From Entomortierella parvispora (lineage: Eukaryota > Mortierellomycota > Mortierellomycetes > Mortierellales > Mortierellaceae), in contig OY752153.1 in NCBI GenBank assembly GCA_963573315.1, positions 248,001-312,000 on the forward strand: a stretch of DNA of 64,000 bases, read 5' to 3'. The translations under genes and the position numbers were made by a program. This document shows, in pieces, positions 10,301 to 21,330 of the stretch. Below the pieces are notes generated by a model, which was given only the letters and a program-made list of their open reading frames with translations, was not told the DNA's origin and did not search any database. Every line of letters begins with the position of its first letter. The first letter of the stretch is position 1.

Positions 10301-12755
10301 ACTCTTTCAAGTAGTCGAGGGCGACCGTCTTGAAATCCGAAGACCCTTGCATCTCCGTGAATGCAGATTTTTCTTCCTTGGACAGGTCGATTTTACCGTT
10401 TTCAACTCGTTGCTTGATATCCTCAAAGTACTGGTCCATGTAGGCTCGGTAAAGCACCAGTAGAGAGACTTTGATCTTGGAAAAGTTGTCTGCGTCATTC
10501 ACGATCAGAGGAAGGGCTTCCAAAGCCATGAAGAGATGGAATGGCACTTTGACGAGCTTGGCCAGATTTTGGATCCTGAATAACATGGTCTGGTACATCT
10601 CGACAGACCAAACGGTGCTCTCGGACAGGCGTTTTTGGCGATTTCCTTCAGAAACGTATTGTTGCACAACATCCCCAATCTCTTCTTTGCCAAAGGGTAC
10701 AAGAACGGCCTGCTGGAGCTGACTGGACCCAAGTAGCCCGGGCTGAGGCTCGAACCACCGTTCGTAATTCTCTCCAAGATAGGACGTTTGACAGCTGAGT
10801 ATCAATCTGGCCCCCCACTGACCTGGATATTTCAGTCGGTTGCTTGTGTAAAGGTTTGTGTCCAGCCGTCGTTCATCGTAGCCGTCGCAGATGAGAAGGA
10901 AGTCCCGACTGTCCTTCAAGGCTTGAATAGTGGCGTTTGAGAACCCAAACGTAGTCGAAAGGTGCTCGTGAATCAAGTCCGTCTCTGGATTCTGAATTGT
11001 TGGTAAATCGATTAGCAGTGGAATAGTGCCGCCGGGCGTATATTCTGTCCAAAGCTGCTGTTCCAGGTACAGAAAAAATGTTGATTTTCCAGCTCCAGCT
11101 TCACCCATGAGCAGAAAAACTTCTTGATCTCCTTGCAGAAAGCTGTTCACCTTCTTCATGAGGTAGAATCCATTGTCGTCACTGGTTTGGAGACTTGCCT
11201 TGGCGACTGGAGGTACGTAGATGGACTGTTCACGTTGAATTACAGTCTTTTTCCATTCTTCCAGCTTTTCTTCGACTCCGGGAATCTCGTGGACCCTGGA
11301 CATCAGAGGGGATGAATGCGGACAAGATAGGCGAACCCTCAATGGATATGGCCGAGAGTTGGATGGAGTACCACCTACTGGATCCTCTGTCAAGATGATT
11401 TCTGGCACTGACGAAGGCAAAAGCTCTGGTGCTTCTGCTCTCACCATTTGATGGATTGTCTGGATCCATGATTTCACGCTGCCGTCCTGTGTCCACTCGG
11501 AATCTTCCTCGAGTTCAAATAGAAGACTGGTCGCTCGTTTGCGACTTGAGAACTTCCACTCCGTGTCAAGAGCGATCTCGCCCAGCAACTGAGAAACACC
11601 CCATCGGAATTCATGGTCCTTGCGGCAAGGAGCCTCAGTGATCAAATCCTCTAGAGCCTCCAGTTCATCCTCTTGAGCCAAGATCTTGGCTGCTCTGAGG
11701 TATTCGTACCATCCTCGCTTTTGGTTGGCAAATGATCCTTTCTTGAGAGACTTGAAGATCATGTTCCCCTTCTCGGCAAATGTGGCACCGACGTACTTGA
11801 CGGCCATGTCCGTGTCCAGTAGACCATAGTAGTTCCCGCCTTGAGTCCCAACGTTCTTAGTGCCGGATTGCGTGACTTCCTTCGCTCGTCGGACCAGGTT
11901 CATAATGACAGTGTCGTTTCCAGGAGAGCGCATCATTGCTTGGAAGGCACATGAGACCTGATATACCACGTATGGATCGGACTTCTTTTTCTCCAGGGGA
12001 ACCAAAGATTTTCCAAACCTTCTGCTGTCAACGATGCGCTCCTGCGGCGAATAGGCCTCAAAGCGTAAAATGACATCCAAAACCTGCCCGACCGCGGAAA
12101 TCACCTCCAAGGGAGCAGGGTCGGGGTGACGGTCGAGTCGTTGAATTCTGTCAAGGATACGCTTCAGGATCATATCCAGATCTTCGCCTTCCAGGAACTC
12201 GACAGGAGCATCCTGGATCAACTGAAGAATACCCTGAAGCAAGTAATCCCCTTGATCATCTTTGAACAGGACGAGCAAGTGGCTGAAGACTCGCCGGAAA
12301 GAATCACCGTCCAAAACAGATGAGAAATGGATAATCTCCGCAATTGTGTCGGCATCGTAGTTGGTCTCTTGAACGCACTTCTCGACCATCTTGCAAATGA
12401 GAGTCCGGATACGAGCCTGTTCGAATGGACTGTCCTTCGCCTTCTCGACCCAAAGTCGATCTGCCGAAAAGGGTGGTCCTTGGACCTGGCTCTCGTCCCC
12501 CATTACACGTGTTGACACCTGGAGGCTCGGGATGACTTTGACCAAGAAAACAAGCTGAGAAGTTTTCTCCACGCGACGATGGCGGTTGGAGAAAAACTTT
12601 TTGGATACTCGCTTGGATACAAATGAGGACGAAACAACAAGATCTGGAACCGTTGGAGGGGTTCCATTGTTGGAAATATGCTCCTCCATGATTTCCAGAG
12701 GGGGAGGGGGAGGTGTGTGGGCCCTGAGGCCTGGGGGAATATAACGTCCAGACAT
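7314..12755 (-). CDS. NACHT–pentapeptide–WD40 NLR-like STAND NTPase (copy 2)
   Basis: Single-exon protein of 1813 aa from MSGRYIPPGLRAHT. Domains in order: Pro-rich start; helical region (about 100–470); NACHT with Walker A GEAGAGKST (about 549) and Walker B DFLLICDGYDE (about 617); pentapeptide repeats (about 962–1015, FNGADLKSIKIPGADLSGG); about 14 WD40 units (about 1030–1690) with several canonical RLWD/RIWD blade ends; and a Gly/Arg/Ser-rich tail with RGG-like pieces, then an acidic end. Clear colinear paralogue of copy 1: the helical region shares APCRKD..F.WG..QLL.E.ALD.EWK, and both keep the DGYDE Walker B. The WD40 blades here look more canonical than in copy 1. Probably cytoplasmic signalling or recognition; effector output and ligand unknown. 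Confidence 0.92.
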   Translation of the reverse strand: MSGRYIPPGLRAHTPPPPPLEIMEEHISNNGTPPTVPDLVVSSSFVSKRVSKKFFSNRHRRVEKTSQLVFLVKVIPSLQVSTRVMGDESQVQGPPFSADRLWVEKAKDSPFEQARIRTLICKMVEKCVQETNYDADTIAEIIHFSSVLDGDSFRRVFSHLLVLFKDDQGDYLLQGILQLIQDAPVEFLEGEDLDMILKRILDRIQRLDRHPDPAPLEVISAVGQVLDVILRFEAYSPQERIVDSRRFGKSLVPLEKKKSDPYVVYQVSCAFQAMMRSPGNDTVIMNLVRRAKEVTQSGTKNVGTQGGNYYGLLDTDMAVKYVGATFAEKGNMIFKSLKKGSFANQKRGWYEYLRAAKILAQEDELEALEDLITEAPCRKDHEFRWGVSQLLGEIALDTEWKFSSRKRATSLLFELEEDSEWTQDGSVKSWIQTIHQMVRAEAPELLPSSVPEIILTEDPVGGTPSNSRPYPLRVRLSCPHSSPLMSRVHEIPGVEEKLEEWKKTVIQREQSIYVPPVAKASLQTSDDNGFYLMKKVNSFLQGDQEVFLLMGEAGAGKSTFFLYLEQQLWTEYTPGGTIPLLIDLPTIQNPETDLIHEHLSTTFGFSNATIQALKDSRDFLLICDGYDERRLDTNLYTSNRLKYPGQWGARLILSCQTSYLGENYERWFEPQPGLLGSSQLQQAVLVPFGKEEIGDVVQQYVSEGNRQKRLSESTVWSVEMYQTMLFRIQNLAKLVKVPFHLFMALEALPLIVNDADNFSKIKVSLLVLYRAYMDQYFEDIKQRVENGKIDLSKEEKSAFTEMQGSSDFKTVALDYLKELAAVIYLKKGQNLNSQDSNPKINGLQAQVLFKLCPLRRVQNTYQFKHRSLLEYFYACYIFEGSSPRNPEIETLRRLGDCPLVQDGVLKEFPIVFLLAERALEDLEGFQRILHHGYKRTSNGKFKDPNAIQAAVNAITILVRAGVSFNGADLKSIKIPGADLSGGLFDCANFQEADLNRVSFNKTWLRNADFSRAEMSQVQFGERISLKLGKTFRICAYSKDGQFLALGSDKGEVNIFEISSRSHYSCVRDFGAAITALAFSGTGLIAIGGAKAEVQISHFLKGSSRQPHVLLKGHHGNVSCVAFSSDGLRIASASYDKTVRIWDAVSGECIRVLKGHDDDVLCVAWTPDGSQVISGSMMGYLFLWNVETGSHSCLFDGGGYKLTKVLFAPNGQHIAVAYGYDLLLQSLQPRPPLALKGHSSDVTAMAFSPDGQWLVSTSRDQTVRLWCAKTGREITKLSGHCHGIYDTVFIGDQEISTCSRDRTARFWDLSRELSAARMGSLGPHAEERGHTSLVSMIAYSPTGEHFFSSSWDKTVRKWDVATGKSEVLNYVPTGRIENVAYSPDGKHIAVVDQGERITVRILPGGDTTGETVPSILPMSGHCMAYSPCGRWLVSGNKEGYVRLWDLKERKEVRMPDGHQAAVSCIAFSPLGHQFATGSDDRKVRLWDITNGIPCTEVIGRHMGDITDLAFSPCGQMVVTSGGDRVVRVWDLIHKTETQVLESPRCWIRSVAWSPCGQWIACGFDRKTVQIWGRHTSGNKVDGQTEWKCRATLDLFLGFVRCVAWNPNPGVLEFVTGGGDHTVYAWTIELDNPDIQKAALSIKLKWWSDTRLVTVGAKFTEAQGLDDEQRQVLLQGSDEYTFKAARVEDELSEPLLSPSSSPPTTPLLQSAFRGGRLRQGSSGGGFMRGKTRYAGAKPSRYGPPRTSRSSGEWRVNGQAVYSATASGVANGGLGGDDMFDRLHPPGRDLSAKDGGCISEDDGDSFGQRPTDDYEE

Positions 12756-14180
12756 GTTTCGAGATTTCTGTCAATCTAAGCAGGATTGACATATGACAGA
12801 TATGAGATACGCATTTACGATCCACTTTGAGGAATGGACGGCGACAACCTCAATTTATCTTTCTTACGGTAGTTTGAATGGCTGGCTCTTTTTTTTGTTG
12901 TTTATATTGGATGTACTTGACACTGCTTCTCCTTTTGAATAATGAGATGGGGGACTAGTGAGATGGGCATTGAGACTTTTGAGTATGACATCTCGGTACG
13001 GCAAACGTCGTTATGATCCGTTTCATTAGCATACCTGGTCCTGTTCTTCCCTGGCGTTGTTAAACTCCTTGTGGCTGATGACTTGCTGGCAACTAGAAAC
13101 AAAGCAGATCAAGGTTGGCGTTAATACAGAATACAATTTGTAAGGTGGAAGACCCCCACTCATCTTTTAGATGATCGGTAAGGAGCTCGTCCGATGCTTT
13201 GCTTTTGTTGGTTGATGATGTACCTGGTTTGGAGACTGAAAGGTGGAAGTGAAAATTGTTTTAGTTGGATATGAAGAGAAGAGGAAAGAAAGAGGAGAGG
13301 AGAGAGAAGGAGCTCACCTGGGCCAATTGTGAGTTTTCTCATTTCTCGTCTTCGCCATGGCTAATTTTTCTTGCTTTGCCACGCCCTCCCTCAGACCGTG
13401 TGGAAAACCACAAGCTGTTTGTTCATCTCAATGCCTTTTGTTGTTGATGTTGACGATGACTTTGCCCGTCGACTGTTTAGTTTCAAGGTGGTGATACAAG
13501 CGCAAAGGCATGTAGGATCATGCGAGAAAGCTGCAGGAACTCTGACCCTCGACTGACGTATCCTCAAGTCAAAAGCTGTGCCATAGGAATTTCTGAGTCA
13601 AGTGCAAAGGGACACGGGGGAGTTTACAGCCTCGTGTGCACAGCAGATAAGCACTCTTATGCAAACTAGAGCCGATTGAGTGACTGGGAAGGAAGGCTTC
13701 GCGGCGCTGCTTTGCTATAATTCTCAAGAATTTTTAGTGAAGGACTCTGGGTTACATGATACATGATCTTGAAAAGGGTAGTGGATCTCATAATACCTTG
13801 TTGACTTGTAGCCGAAGGACATCGCCAATTTTCTGAATAACGGGAAGACTCGACCTGTAGGTCGACGCATCCAGGAAAGCATAGCTTGCCCACGTAGTCA
13901 TATTACATAACTCGCTGAGATCGGAGACTTCGACAGCGGGGCTATCTGTTACAAAAACGGAATACAAGGAGCGCTGGGGATGTATGACCAAAGGATTTGT
14001 TCTGAGCGGGGGGGAAGAAAGCCCGCTTTTCTTCCTCGGCGTCTTTTCAAATCAGTCACGCGCAAGGAATCTTCTTTTTTTTTTATGTTGGTGGCACCGC
14101 CCATTTTATTATCGCATGTGCAGGCATGCTTAAACAGATAGTTTTCTAAGAAACAACAACGGAGGTGTTTTGATCAATGC
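12756..14180. other. Intergenic, 5' of NACHT-WD40 copy 2
   Basis: About 1.4 kb with only short unrelated ORFs on both strands. It must include the promoter of copy 2 (minus strand, start 12755) and the 3' end of the F-box gene that stops at 14181. I see no conserved domain, RNA gene or repeat. Confidence 0.5.
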
Positions 14181-16076
14181 TTAGCCCAAGGGGGGCACAA
14201 GGTTTCGCCGAGTTTTCCGACTGTGACTTCTAGAAGAATCCGCATTGAACCCCCAAAACAATCCTAGTCGTAAGCATCTCAGCTTTTCCTGTTCCAGCCA
14301 CTCCACTACCTGATACTTCCAATATACGGCCGGCGGATGATGCATTAGTGTCGTGGTCGGAATATGGTGTGGGTAGATGATGCTCGATAGAGGGACAGTC
14401 GAGTTCGAATGGACCTGTGACACCACGGAGGGAATAGCAGCTTGGAAAGAGGGCGTCGATGATGTCATAGGTGTAGAAGCAGGTGTCGAAGTATGCCCCA
14501 ATCCTACAGCAACCCCTTGTTGCTGGTGCTGTGCCTGAGACTGTGCCTGTAGACCGGAAGAATTTGGCGAAACAGAAATGACCAGGCTCGTGTCCATAAT
14601 TGGCTGTATACTAGGATTGATGTTGCTATTTTGTGTCAAGGCAGCCTGGGCCATGCGGCGATGATGCGGCAAGACAAGGGCAGACGGAATCTGAAGTGCG
14701 GGTGAAAGTGCAATACCTCCTGTCCAGTGATCATATATGTCACTCACAGAGTTGGAGCGGGTTGGTTGTGGAGGGTGCAATTGCGGTTGCTGTGGTGGGA
14801 CAGGCGAAGGTTGCTGAGGGGCAGAATGTCTCCTCGCGGAAGAAGAGAAAGAAGTCGTCGTGGGTTCGTCTAGGTCATTGTTGTTTCCTTTGGGTGTCCG
14901 GTAAAGGTCTCTTTCGATTCGGGATGACCCAGAGCCAGTGTTTTGATCGGCTGGACTGCTTGGAGGGTTTCTTCGTGATGAACAACATTCCTCAGGGAGG
15001 TCCGTGAATGCTTCTTTGTTGATTGATTGCTGGTTCGGAGAATCAAGTGCCGTTGCCTTTGAATTCGCTGGCGTGGAGTTCAATAGGTTTTTCTGGCTCG
15101 AAAAGATTGAACCCGAGACGGTGAGCTTATATGTCAACTTCCAGAGAGTCGCATCGTTCGCGATCAAGCTATTTTTTTAAAATATGAAATGGATGCCAGG
15201 GTTAGGAGAACACCAAGTAAACATGAACAGATCTGCTGTTTGGGAATTAAGAATAGGTCGGCTTCGCAAGCGCAACGACATCAACGGTCGCAACCGTCGA
15301 TCTTCCAAAGTCAATTGATGAACATCCATTCCATATTCCAGGAGACAGGGAAGCTTTGAAGCCAGACATTACTTGTGAAAACGACGGTTGACTTGCATGG
15401 CACGGCCCAAGTCCCTGCAGGAGCTGGCGAGCATGTAGAAGATCATTCTCCAGACATCATCCACGAGATCGACCGTGAGCTTGTTGGTGGTCTCAGAGCA
15501 GTGTGAGACCTGCTGATCGAGAGATGCGACCGCTTTGTCCTTCAACTGGCTGACTGACGGTGCCACGAAAGACTTTGAAAGTCTTTCCACTTGTGCCGGG
15601 ACTTGCAATTGATGTGAGTGTTGGTTTTGCTGCGACTTCTGATCCGTCTCTTCGCGCAGGTATCCGGATTGCTTAGACGTCTGGCAGTGATATTGCCCCC
15701 GGTCAGGACACGGCTGCAAAGAACCGACCATGTGGATCTGGCTGTGTTTTGCAGATGAAGGGTGGTTCTGCGGTTGGCGATGCTGCCTCTGTCTCTGCGC
15801 AAAAACGACTTGTCGTTGCTGATGTTGCTGCAAGTATTGCTGCTGCTGGATGAAGGGCACTTTCTGTTGCTTTTGACTTGTCATAAAGCTGTTGTGGTTC
15901 ACTGATGACGATGCCGCTGCAGTAACGGCAGTAGCATGAGCGGGAGAGGATGATGGAGGTGAGGTCAAAGAGGAAGAGGAAGAGGAAGAGGAAGAGGAGG
16001 AGGAGGAGGAAGAGTGCTCTGCAGTAGTCGTGTCGGAGGGATCCCCGGCAGACACCAAGGCGATAGCAGTCGGCAT
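14181..16076 (-). CDS. F-box protein with Ser/Gln/Pro-rich low-complexity flanks (2 exons)
   Basis: Join of 16076–15373 and 15168–14181 (563 aa). The intron of 204 nt starts GTAATG and ends ATAG, and splicing rebuilds an F-box-like segment across the junction: DLVDDVWRMIFYMLASSC ... VNRRFHN then LIANDATLWKLTYK (about residues 202–250). This pattern, with a hydrophobic helix pair followed by N-R-F and a D-x-x-LW, is typical of F-boxes that bind Skp1 in SCF ubiquitin ligases. N-terminal part: poly-Ser and poly-Gln. C-terminal part: Ser/Pro/Gln-rich, ending in a short charged/aromatic segment (VYWKYQVVEWLEQEKL). No LRR or WD repeats are seen. The start at 16076 (MPTAIALVSAG) was chosen because the upstream open stretch is a translated pyrimidine tract. 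Substrate unknown. Confidence 0.72.
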
Positions 16077-18156
16077 AGAGATGTTTGTGGTGGAGAGTGA
16101 AAGACTAAAGGAGAGTGGAGAGGGAATAAAGAAAAGAAGAGAGGGAGAGAGGTGGGACAATCGCGAGATGAAGTGGCGAGAAGAGAAGAGAAAGAACAAG
16201 ACAGGAATGTTTTTAGGGGTAGGTGATGCAAAAGGCGAGAACCGAGCGGACGAAAGAGCGTCAATGTCGGGTTGATTTGATGGGGTGCAGAAGACGTGAG
16301 AATGGGTCGACAGAGAAAGTCAGGGAGGGGAGGCGGGCTCAACGAACGATGCAAGGGGGTGGTGGGTTCGTTGTTGTGGACAAGTGAAGAGGGCACGAGC
16401 GAACGAACAAGCAAACTAGGGAGGAGCGGCAGGGGAGAAAGGGATTCTTTTGCAAAGAGAGACGGACCTACAGAAGGGGGTGGGTGCACAAGGACAGTGG
16501 AGACCAGCAGACGGAAAAAGCGGACTTGGTGTGCCAGAAGAACCAGAAGAACGATCCTTTATTGAAGTTGGACTGGGGAGGACTTCTCAATTGGCTGTCG
16601 TCGTTGCGGAACAGAGCCCGTGCGTCTGCCGCAGTTGCACCCTTCCTGTTTTGTGGTCCTTGTGAGGCATGCAGAATGCAAGTGGACAGTGCATGCGTGA
16701 ATGCACGCCTCCATGTTATATACCAAGAGTCCTTCTTTGGGTCTCTTCTCACTCTCTGTCGTTCTGGTGAACGCGAACATCAACCCTCCTTGTCCCCTCC
16801 TTCTCTTCGTTTCTTCTGTCCTCTCTTCCTCACCTCCTTTCCCTCCTGCGGGGGTAGGCAGCGGTACTACATATCACACACTAGGACTACATATCTCTGT
16901 GTCCCTTGAGAAGTACCTTCCATTCTGCTCTGTGTGCCCACCTTCTCTTCCTCTCTCCCTCTCCCACTTCCCTCTCTCTTGCTCTCTCACTCCGACTCAC
17001 TCTTCTGTCCTCGATCTTTGTCCCTCGGTTCTGTTTAGTCCTACTGCATTATGCAAATGATGGACATTCGTCCTCATCCGTCTCGGCTCCCTCCATCGGG
17101 AAAGGCAGGAACAACAGTGCACCACTAGAGAGGATCAAGCACATTGGTCGCTAACAAAAGTCGGAAGCAAAGGTGAAGAAGATTGAATGTCAGACCGGAC
17201 CGGAACGAGGGTGAAGTGATCTGGATGAAAGAGGGGACAGAGGAGAAGAGAGGCGGAAAGAGAAAAAAAAAAAAGAGATCCGAATCAGACGGCGGATCTG
17301 CAGCCCGCCCACCAACCAAAGAACGCGCGTTTTTTTTTCTTCTCTTGCTTCGACTAGACTCGACTCGACTCGATCTCCTCTCCCCTCCCAAATGTCTGTT
17401 GCTCATCCATGCCCGGCGGCCATCTTTGCCTTGATCCACTGATTCCCGACCCTTCTTTCCTTCTTTCTTTCTCTCTCTCTCTCTCTCTCTCTCGCTCGTC
17501 CGCTCTCGCACCCACGCTCTCTTTCTTTTGAACACATACACGCACTCACTCGCACGCACACACACACAGATAGAACGAATACACCCGCTTTGCTTCCTTC
17601 CCTCTCTCCTCTCACGGTCCAGGGTCAACTCGACTCCCATTCCCATTCTTCTCGACGGCGCCCTCCTTCCCATTCACAGCCGACTCGTCTCCTTCATTCT
17701 CTCATTCCTTCATTGGCACCTCCCATCCTCCTCTTCTCTCAACCCTGATCCATCCTTTGCCACTCCCTCATCCCACTCCTACAGGCACCCATTCCATCCC
17801 ATTCTTCAACCACATACAAAGCCGCAACCCCCTTCGCTTCCTTCTTTTCCCTGTTTTCCTTCCCACAGCGGCAACGTTCCGACTCCCGTCTCCTGCGGCA
17901 GCCGCACCCCCAACCCGGGCCAACTTCAGTCCACGCAACACCTCTCCTGGACATTTTTTGTCCTTGCTGCTGTTGATCCTCTTTGGTCCCTGTGGGAAAA
18001 CAATCATTCGCTTTCTCAAGTTCCCAATCAACTCCTGTTTGCCTTGTTCACCATCCACACGCACCCTTCACTCCCTCTTCTTCTTCAACCCCCATTCTTT
18101 TGTTGCCAGCACCGTCGCACGCTCGCATCCACCTGCACCTAGTTCACACTCACTCC
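16077..18156. promoter_or_regulatory. Divergent 2-kb pyrimidine/purine-rich spacer with (CT)n
   Basis: Lies between the minus-strand F-box gene (start 16076) and the plus-strand PHD gene (start 18157). It is strongly strand-skewed: long C/T tracts, a (CT)n run at about 17471–17493 and repeated GACTC units near 17350–17375. Open frames here translate to Ser/Pro/Leu/Phe or Arg/Glu/Lys runs and are read as composition artefacts. Probable 5' UTRs plus a shared promoter. Confidence 0.55.
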
Positions 18157-20905
18157 ATGGGTAAGAGGCCTGGCATTGTTGCTACCGAATATCACTCCCG
18201 TTGAATGTCAACTAATCTCGAGCTGCGTCCCTTCTTCACCAACATTCACACTGCCTTGCATTTTTTACCTGATCGCATCTATTACTTGCCCGCCCAGCTC
18301 GCGGCATTCCTTGTAAGTTTCTTGGGATTAATCTACACTGGATCTCGCGGTTGGACCAAAAGAAGCAAAAGCGACAAAAAAAAAGGATTAGAGGAAGGCG
18401 CTGTCGCTAACAAAACTTGACTGACGCTCTCTTTGTCTTGACCTTGTCTCTTTACGCCTTTAATAGCGTCCCCGAGAAGAAGCCATCGCGGGGGCCCCGC
18501 CAAAAGCAAGAAGAAGGAGGAGGAGGAAGAAGACGACGGAGGACTCACACGCTGTGTCTGTAAACAGCAACGTAAGTGAACACTTCCTTCCCTTTGCTTC
18601 CCGACCCAATCCACACCTGCTCTGCTCTGCCCTGCCCTGCCCCTTTGGGTCCCATCCCGCTTTTCTCTGTTCACATATTGGTGGGAGTAGACTGCCATGT
18701 CTCTTCATTCCATCTTGTTCGTCTTTGCCTCACTCACCGCTTGCAGACCCGTGCGTGCTGGCCCATTCCCGGGGCCTACTTGAGGCTCTACCTGTACCTC
18801 TCTCTGCATGTGAGCAGCCATGGAATCATACTGTCAACTGACAAACATCTGCTTTTCCTTTCTTCTCTTTCCCTCCCCTACCTGCTCTCTGGCGCTCTTG
18901 GACCATCTTCACCACAGACCATGAAGGAGTTATGATCCAGTGCGAGACGTGCAAGGTCTGGCAACACTGTCCCTGCGTCGGATTGGGCGATGGCGAGGTG
19001 ACTCCGGACAAATACTACTGTGACTCATGTCGCCCCCAGAACCATCCCTACCGAGTGCAGAATGGAGTCTTGTAAGTAATCGTTTGTAGAATCGTTCTGC
19101 TGTTGAGAAGTTTTCTTTGAGACGCATTTTGGCTCATTCTACTTCTTGCTCTGAACTCAAACCCGCCGATAGAATCTCAAACAATCAAAAGAGGACCTCA
19201 CAGCAACCTTCGGCAGCAACAAGTCACAAGCAAAAGACGACAAAGAAAAGGAGCACAATGAACTCGAAGGATGCATCAATGTGGAGCGACCAAGAACATC
19301 AGGACCACTCTGACAGTCAGGAAAATAGCCATCAAAGCAACGGTACCACTAGAGGATCCAAACGTCGGAGAAAGACAGAAAGCACCTCTGAGGAGGACGA
19401 TCACAACAACCAAAAAGACGGCCAAAATCCAGATCCAAATGGCGTGGAACACGGGGATGATGATGACGACGTCAAGGGCGATAACAATGACAAGAGCGAC
19501 AACGGCGCTGCTAAGGAGGAGCACACAGAAGACCACGACCAGGACTCCTCCAAGAATACCACCCCTGGCAGCTTCAAGCGCGCAAAGTCACCGAAAACAA
19601 AGCGGATAAGCTCGAAACAACAAGTACCAGAGTCCCGATCCAGCTCTCCTTCCGAGCCAAGTAAACCCCCAACCCCTTCCAGTAAAAGCAGCCAGCCTCG
19701 GACTGGTATCAGCAAGAACGCTCGTCCAGCGGAGGACGATGAAACGCTTGCAACAGGAAAGGCGGCTGTGGTCCCTTCCACCAAGAGGAGAAAAGTCGCC
19801 GCTGCAGCCGTACCCCAACGGGACGGTTCATCATCAGTCGAAGAACCAAACGACGTGGACCATACAGGTAACCTGGCGGAATTCGAGACTTTAAACCAGT
19901 AACCATGCTAGTCCACCACGCTAGATACTAACAAACTTAACCAACCTTGTAGATAACGCCACCAAATCTCGCAAGACAAACACTGGCGCACGCAGGCGTA
20001 ACGGCTACGCTAGTGAACACGAGGACTATGTCAGCGACAGTCAGTCGGCTCCTCCAAAAGCAACTGATACCCAGAAATCCGCGCAAGGACGTGCTACAAC
20101 CTCACATCGCGTCTCTTCGTCCAACCCAACAACGCCACAAACCTTGGCCCGAAAGTCGTTTGGCAAGAAGAGTGACCGGAATCATCGCGCAGGCTCTACA
20201 CCTCTGCCCGGGGAGAGTGATCACACCCCAACGCCACAGCCCTTGCCCCCCGCTCCTCCTGCTCCAGTCCGATACCCATCTCCCAAGATGTCTCTGCTGG
20301 ATATGAACAAACGGGCCAAGCTCCTGTTGGACTATATCAGCCGAGTCCAGATCGACACAGCCGAGCGGCACAGTCGTAGTCTCACCAACTCTCCAGTTGG
20401 TACCATATCACAAGCCAAGTTGGAGTCAAGTGTAGACCCAGAAAAAATTGGAAGTAGCAACGCGGACGGGCACCACGAACGGACACCCTGCAGTGCAATG
20501 GACACTCCATTGCTTTCTACACCGCCTCAGTCTGTACACGAGCACCCTTTGTCGGACTCTTCTGACCTCTTGATGTCAAAGAATCCCGTCGATGTTGAAG
20601 ATGCCATGGACAACCGCGAAGCCCAAATACGGATCCAGATTCAGGCTCGATATCGTCCAGATTCTGCAGAGACTGATTCGGCGGGAGACAAGGAACCTAT
20701 CACCCCTCCTCCACAAGGTCTGAGTTTGACATCCGACAGGGCTCACAATGGAGGTGTAAGTGGCCTCGATAGTCAAACAGACAGCCGATCGCCGACTGGT
20801 AGCGACCTGGCTTTGAATAAGGCGCGCGCAACAAGTCTCGAGTTGATGGACAAGTTGTCTGAAGATTTGATCCGCTTCCAAGCAAAGTTTGGCCAGTACT
20901 GCTAG
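18157..20905 (+). CDS. CTI6: PHD-finger protein, Cti6-like Rpd3L histone-deacetylase subunit (5 exons)
   Basis: Exons 18157–18160, 18467–18571, 18918–19071, 19173–19867 and 19953–20905, giving 636 aa. Introns have GTAAG- or GTAAC-type donors; the last has a TACTAAC branch box before CTTGTAG. The first coding exon is only ATGG, directly followed by GTAAGAGG. PHD C4HC3 finger: C31-x-C33, C45-x2-C48, H53-x2-C56, then C-x2-C in YYCDSC (about 31–77), with the MIQCE..KVWQH core that reads histone H3 tails. The remainder is basic and acidic low-complexity sequence. A conserved segment MSLLDMNKRAKLLLDYISR lies in exon 5 and recalls fungal Cti6. Cti6 is a subunit of the Rpd3L deacetylase complex in the nucleus. 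The PHD call is firm; the Cti6 assignment is family-level recognition. Confidence 0.8.
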
Positions 20906-21330
20906 CGGACCACGCTGGAAGCTCTCTGTTACAGGGCCCACAAGATGGCAACGGAAACAATGGAGTGAATCCAACAAATCATTCCCCTCTCTCCCAGTTG
21001 GCTAACCGCCACGTATATATAGTAGCATTCTCTCACCTTGTCTGTCTCTCTTGTTTACCTCCATTCTTTTTTTTCTGTTGATTTTCTTCTCTCTCTTCTG
21101 CTGCCCCATAGCCGCCAATTGTACCAATATCACTTTACGCCACCATAAAAAAGGTGACGCTCCTTTATTTCCTATTCAGCTGCAGACCTTATTCAACACA
21201 AAGAAACAGAAAAGAGGACACCCTCCTTTGTACCGCAGTACATTTGCCCACGTTGGATACAATTCTATCGGAAGTGGTCCTTGGCCCAACTTCTGATCTT
21301 CTGGGTGCACCCCTTTGCCCACTGTGTCGA
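20906..21330. other. Convergent 3' spacer
   Basis: Between the PHD gene stop and the F-box/LRR stop on the opposite strand. AT/pyrimidine-rich, no gene seen. Confidence 0.5.

Noticed and set aside
16100-18150. Many long open frames on both strands (for example 17528–18142 plus, 17125–17673 minus)
   Set aside because: All lie in C/T- or G/A-skewed DNA and encode Ser/Pro/Leu/Phe or Arg/Glu/Lys runs. No domain, and they overlap in several frames as composition artefacts.
19276-19536. Minus-strand hydrophobic ORF that looks like a membrane protein
   Set aside because: Antisense shadow of the acidic/basic low-complexity part of the PHD gene, whose frame is supported by splicing and the PHD finger.
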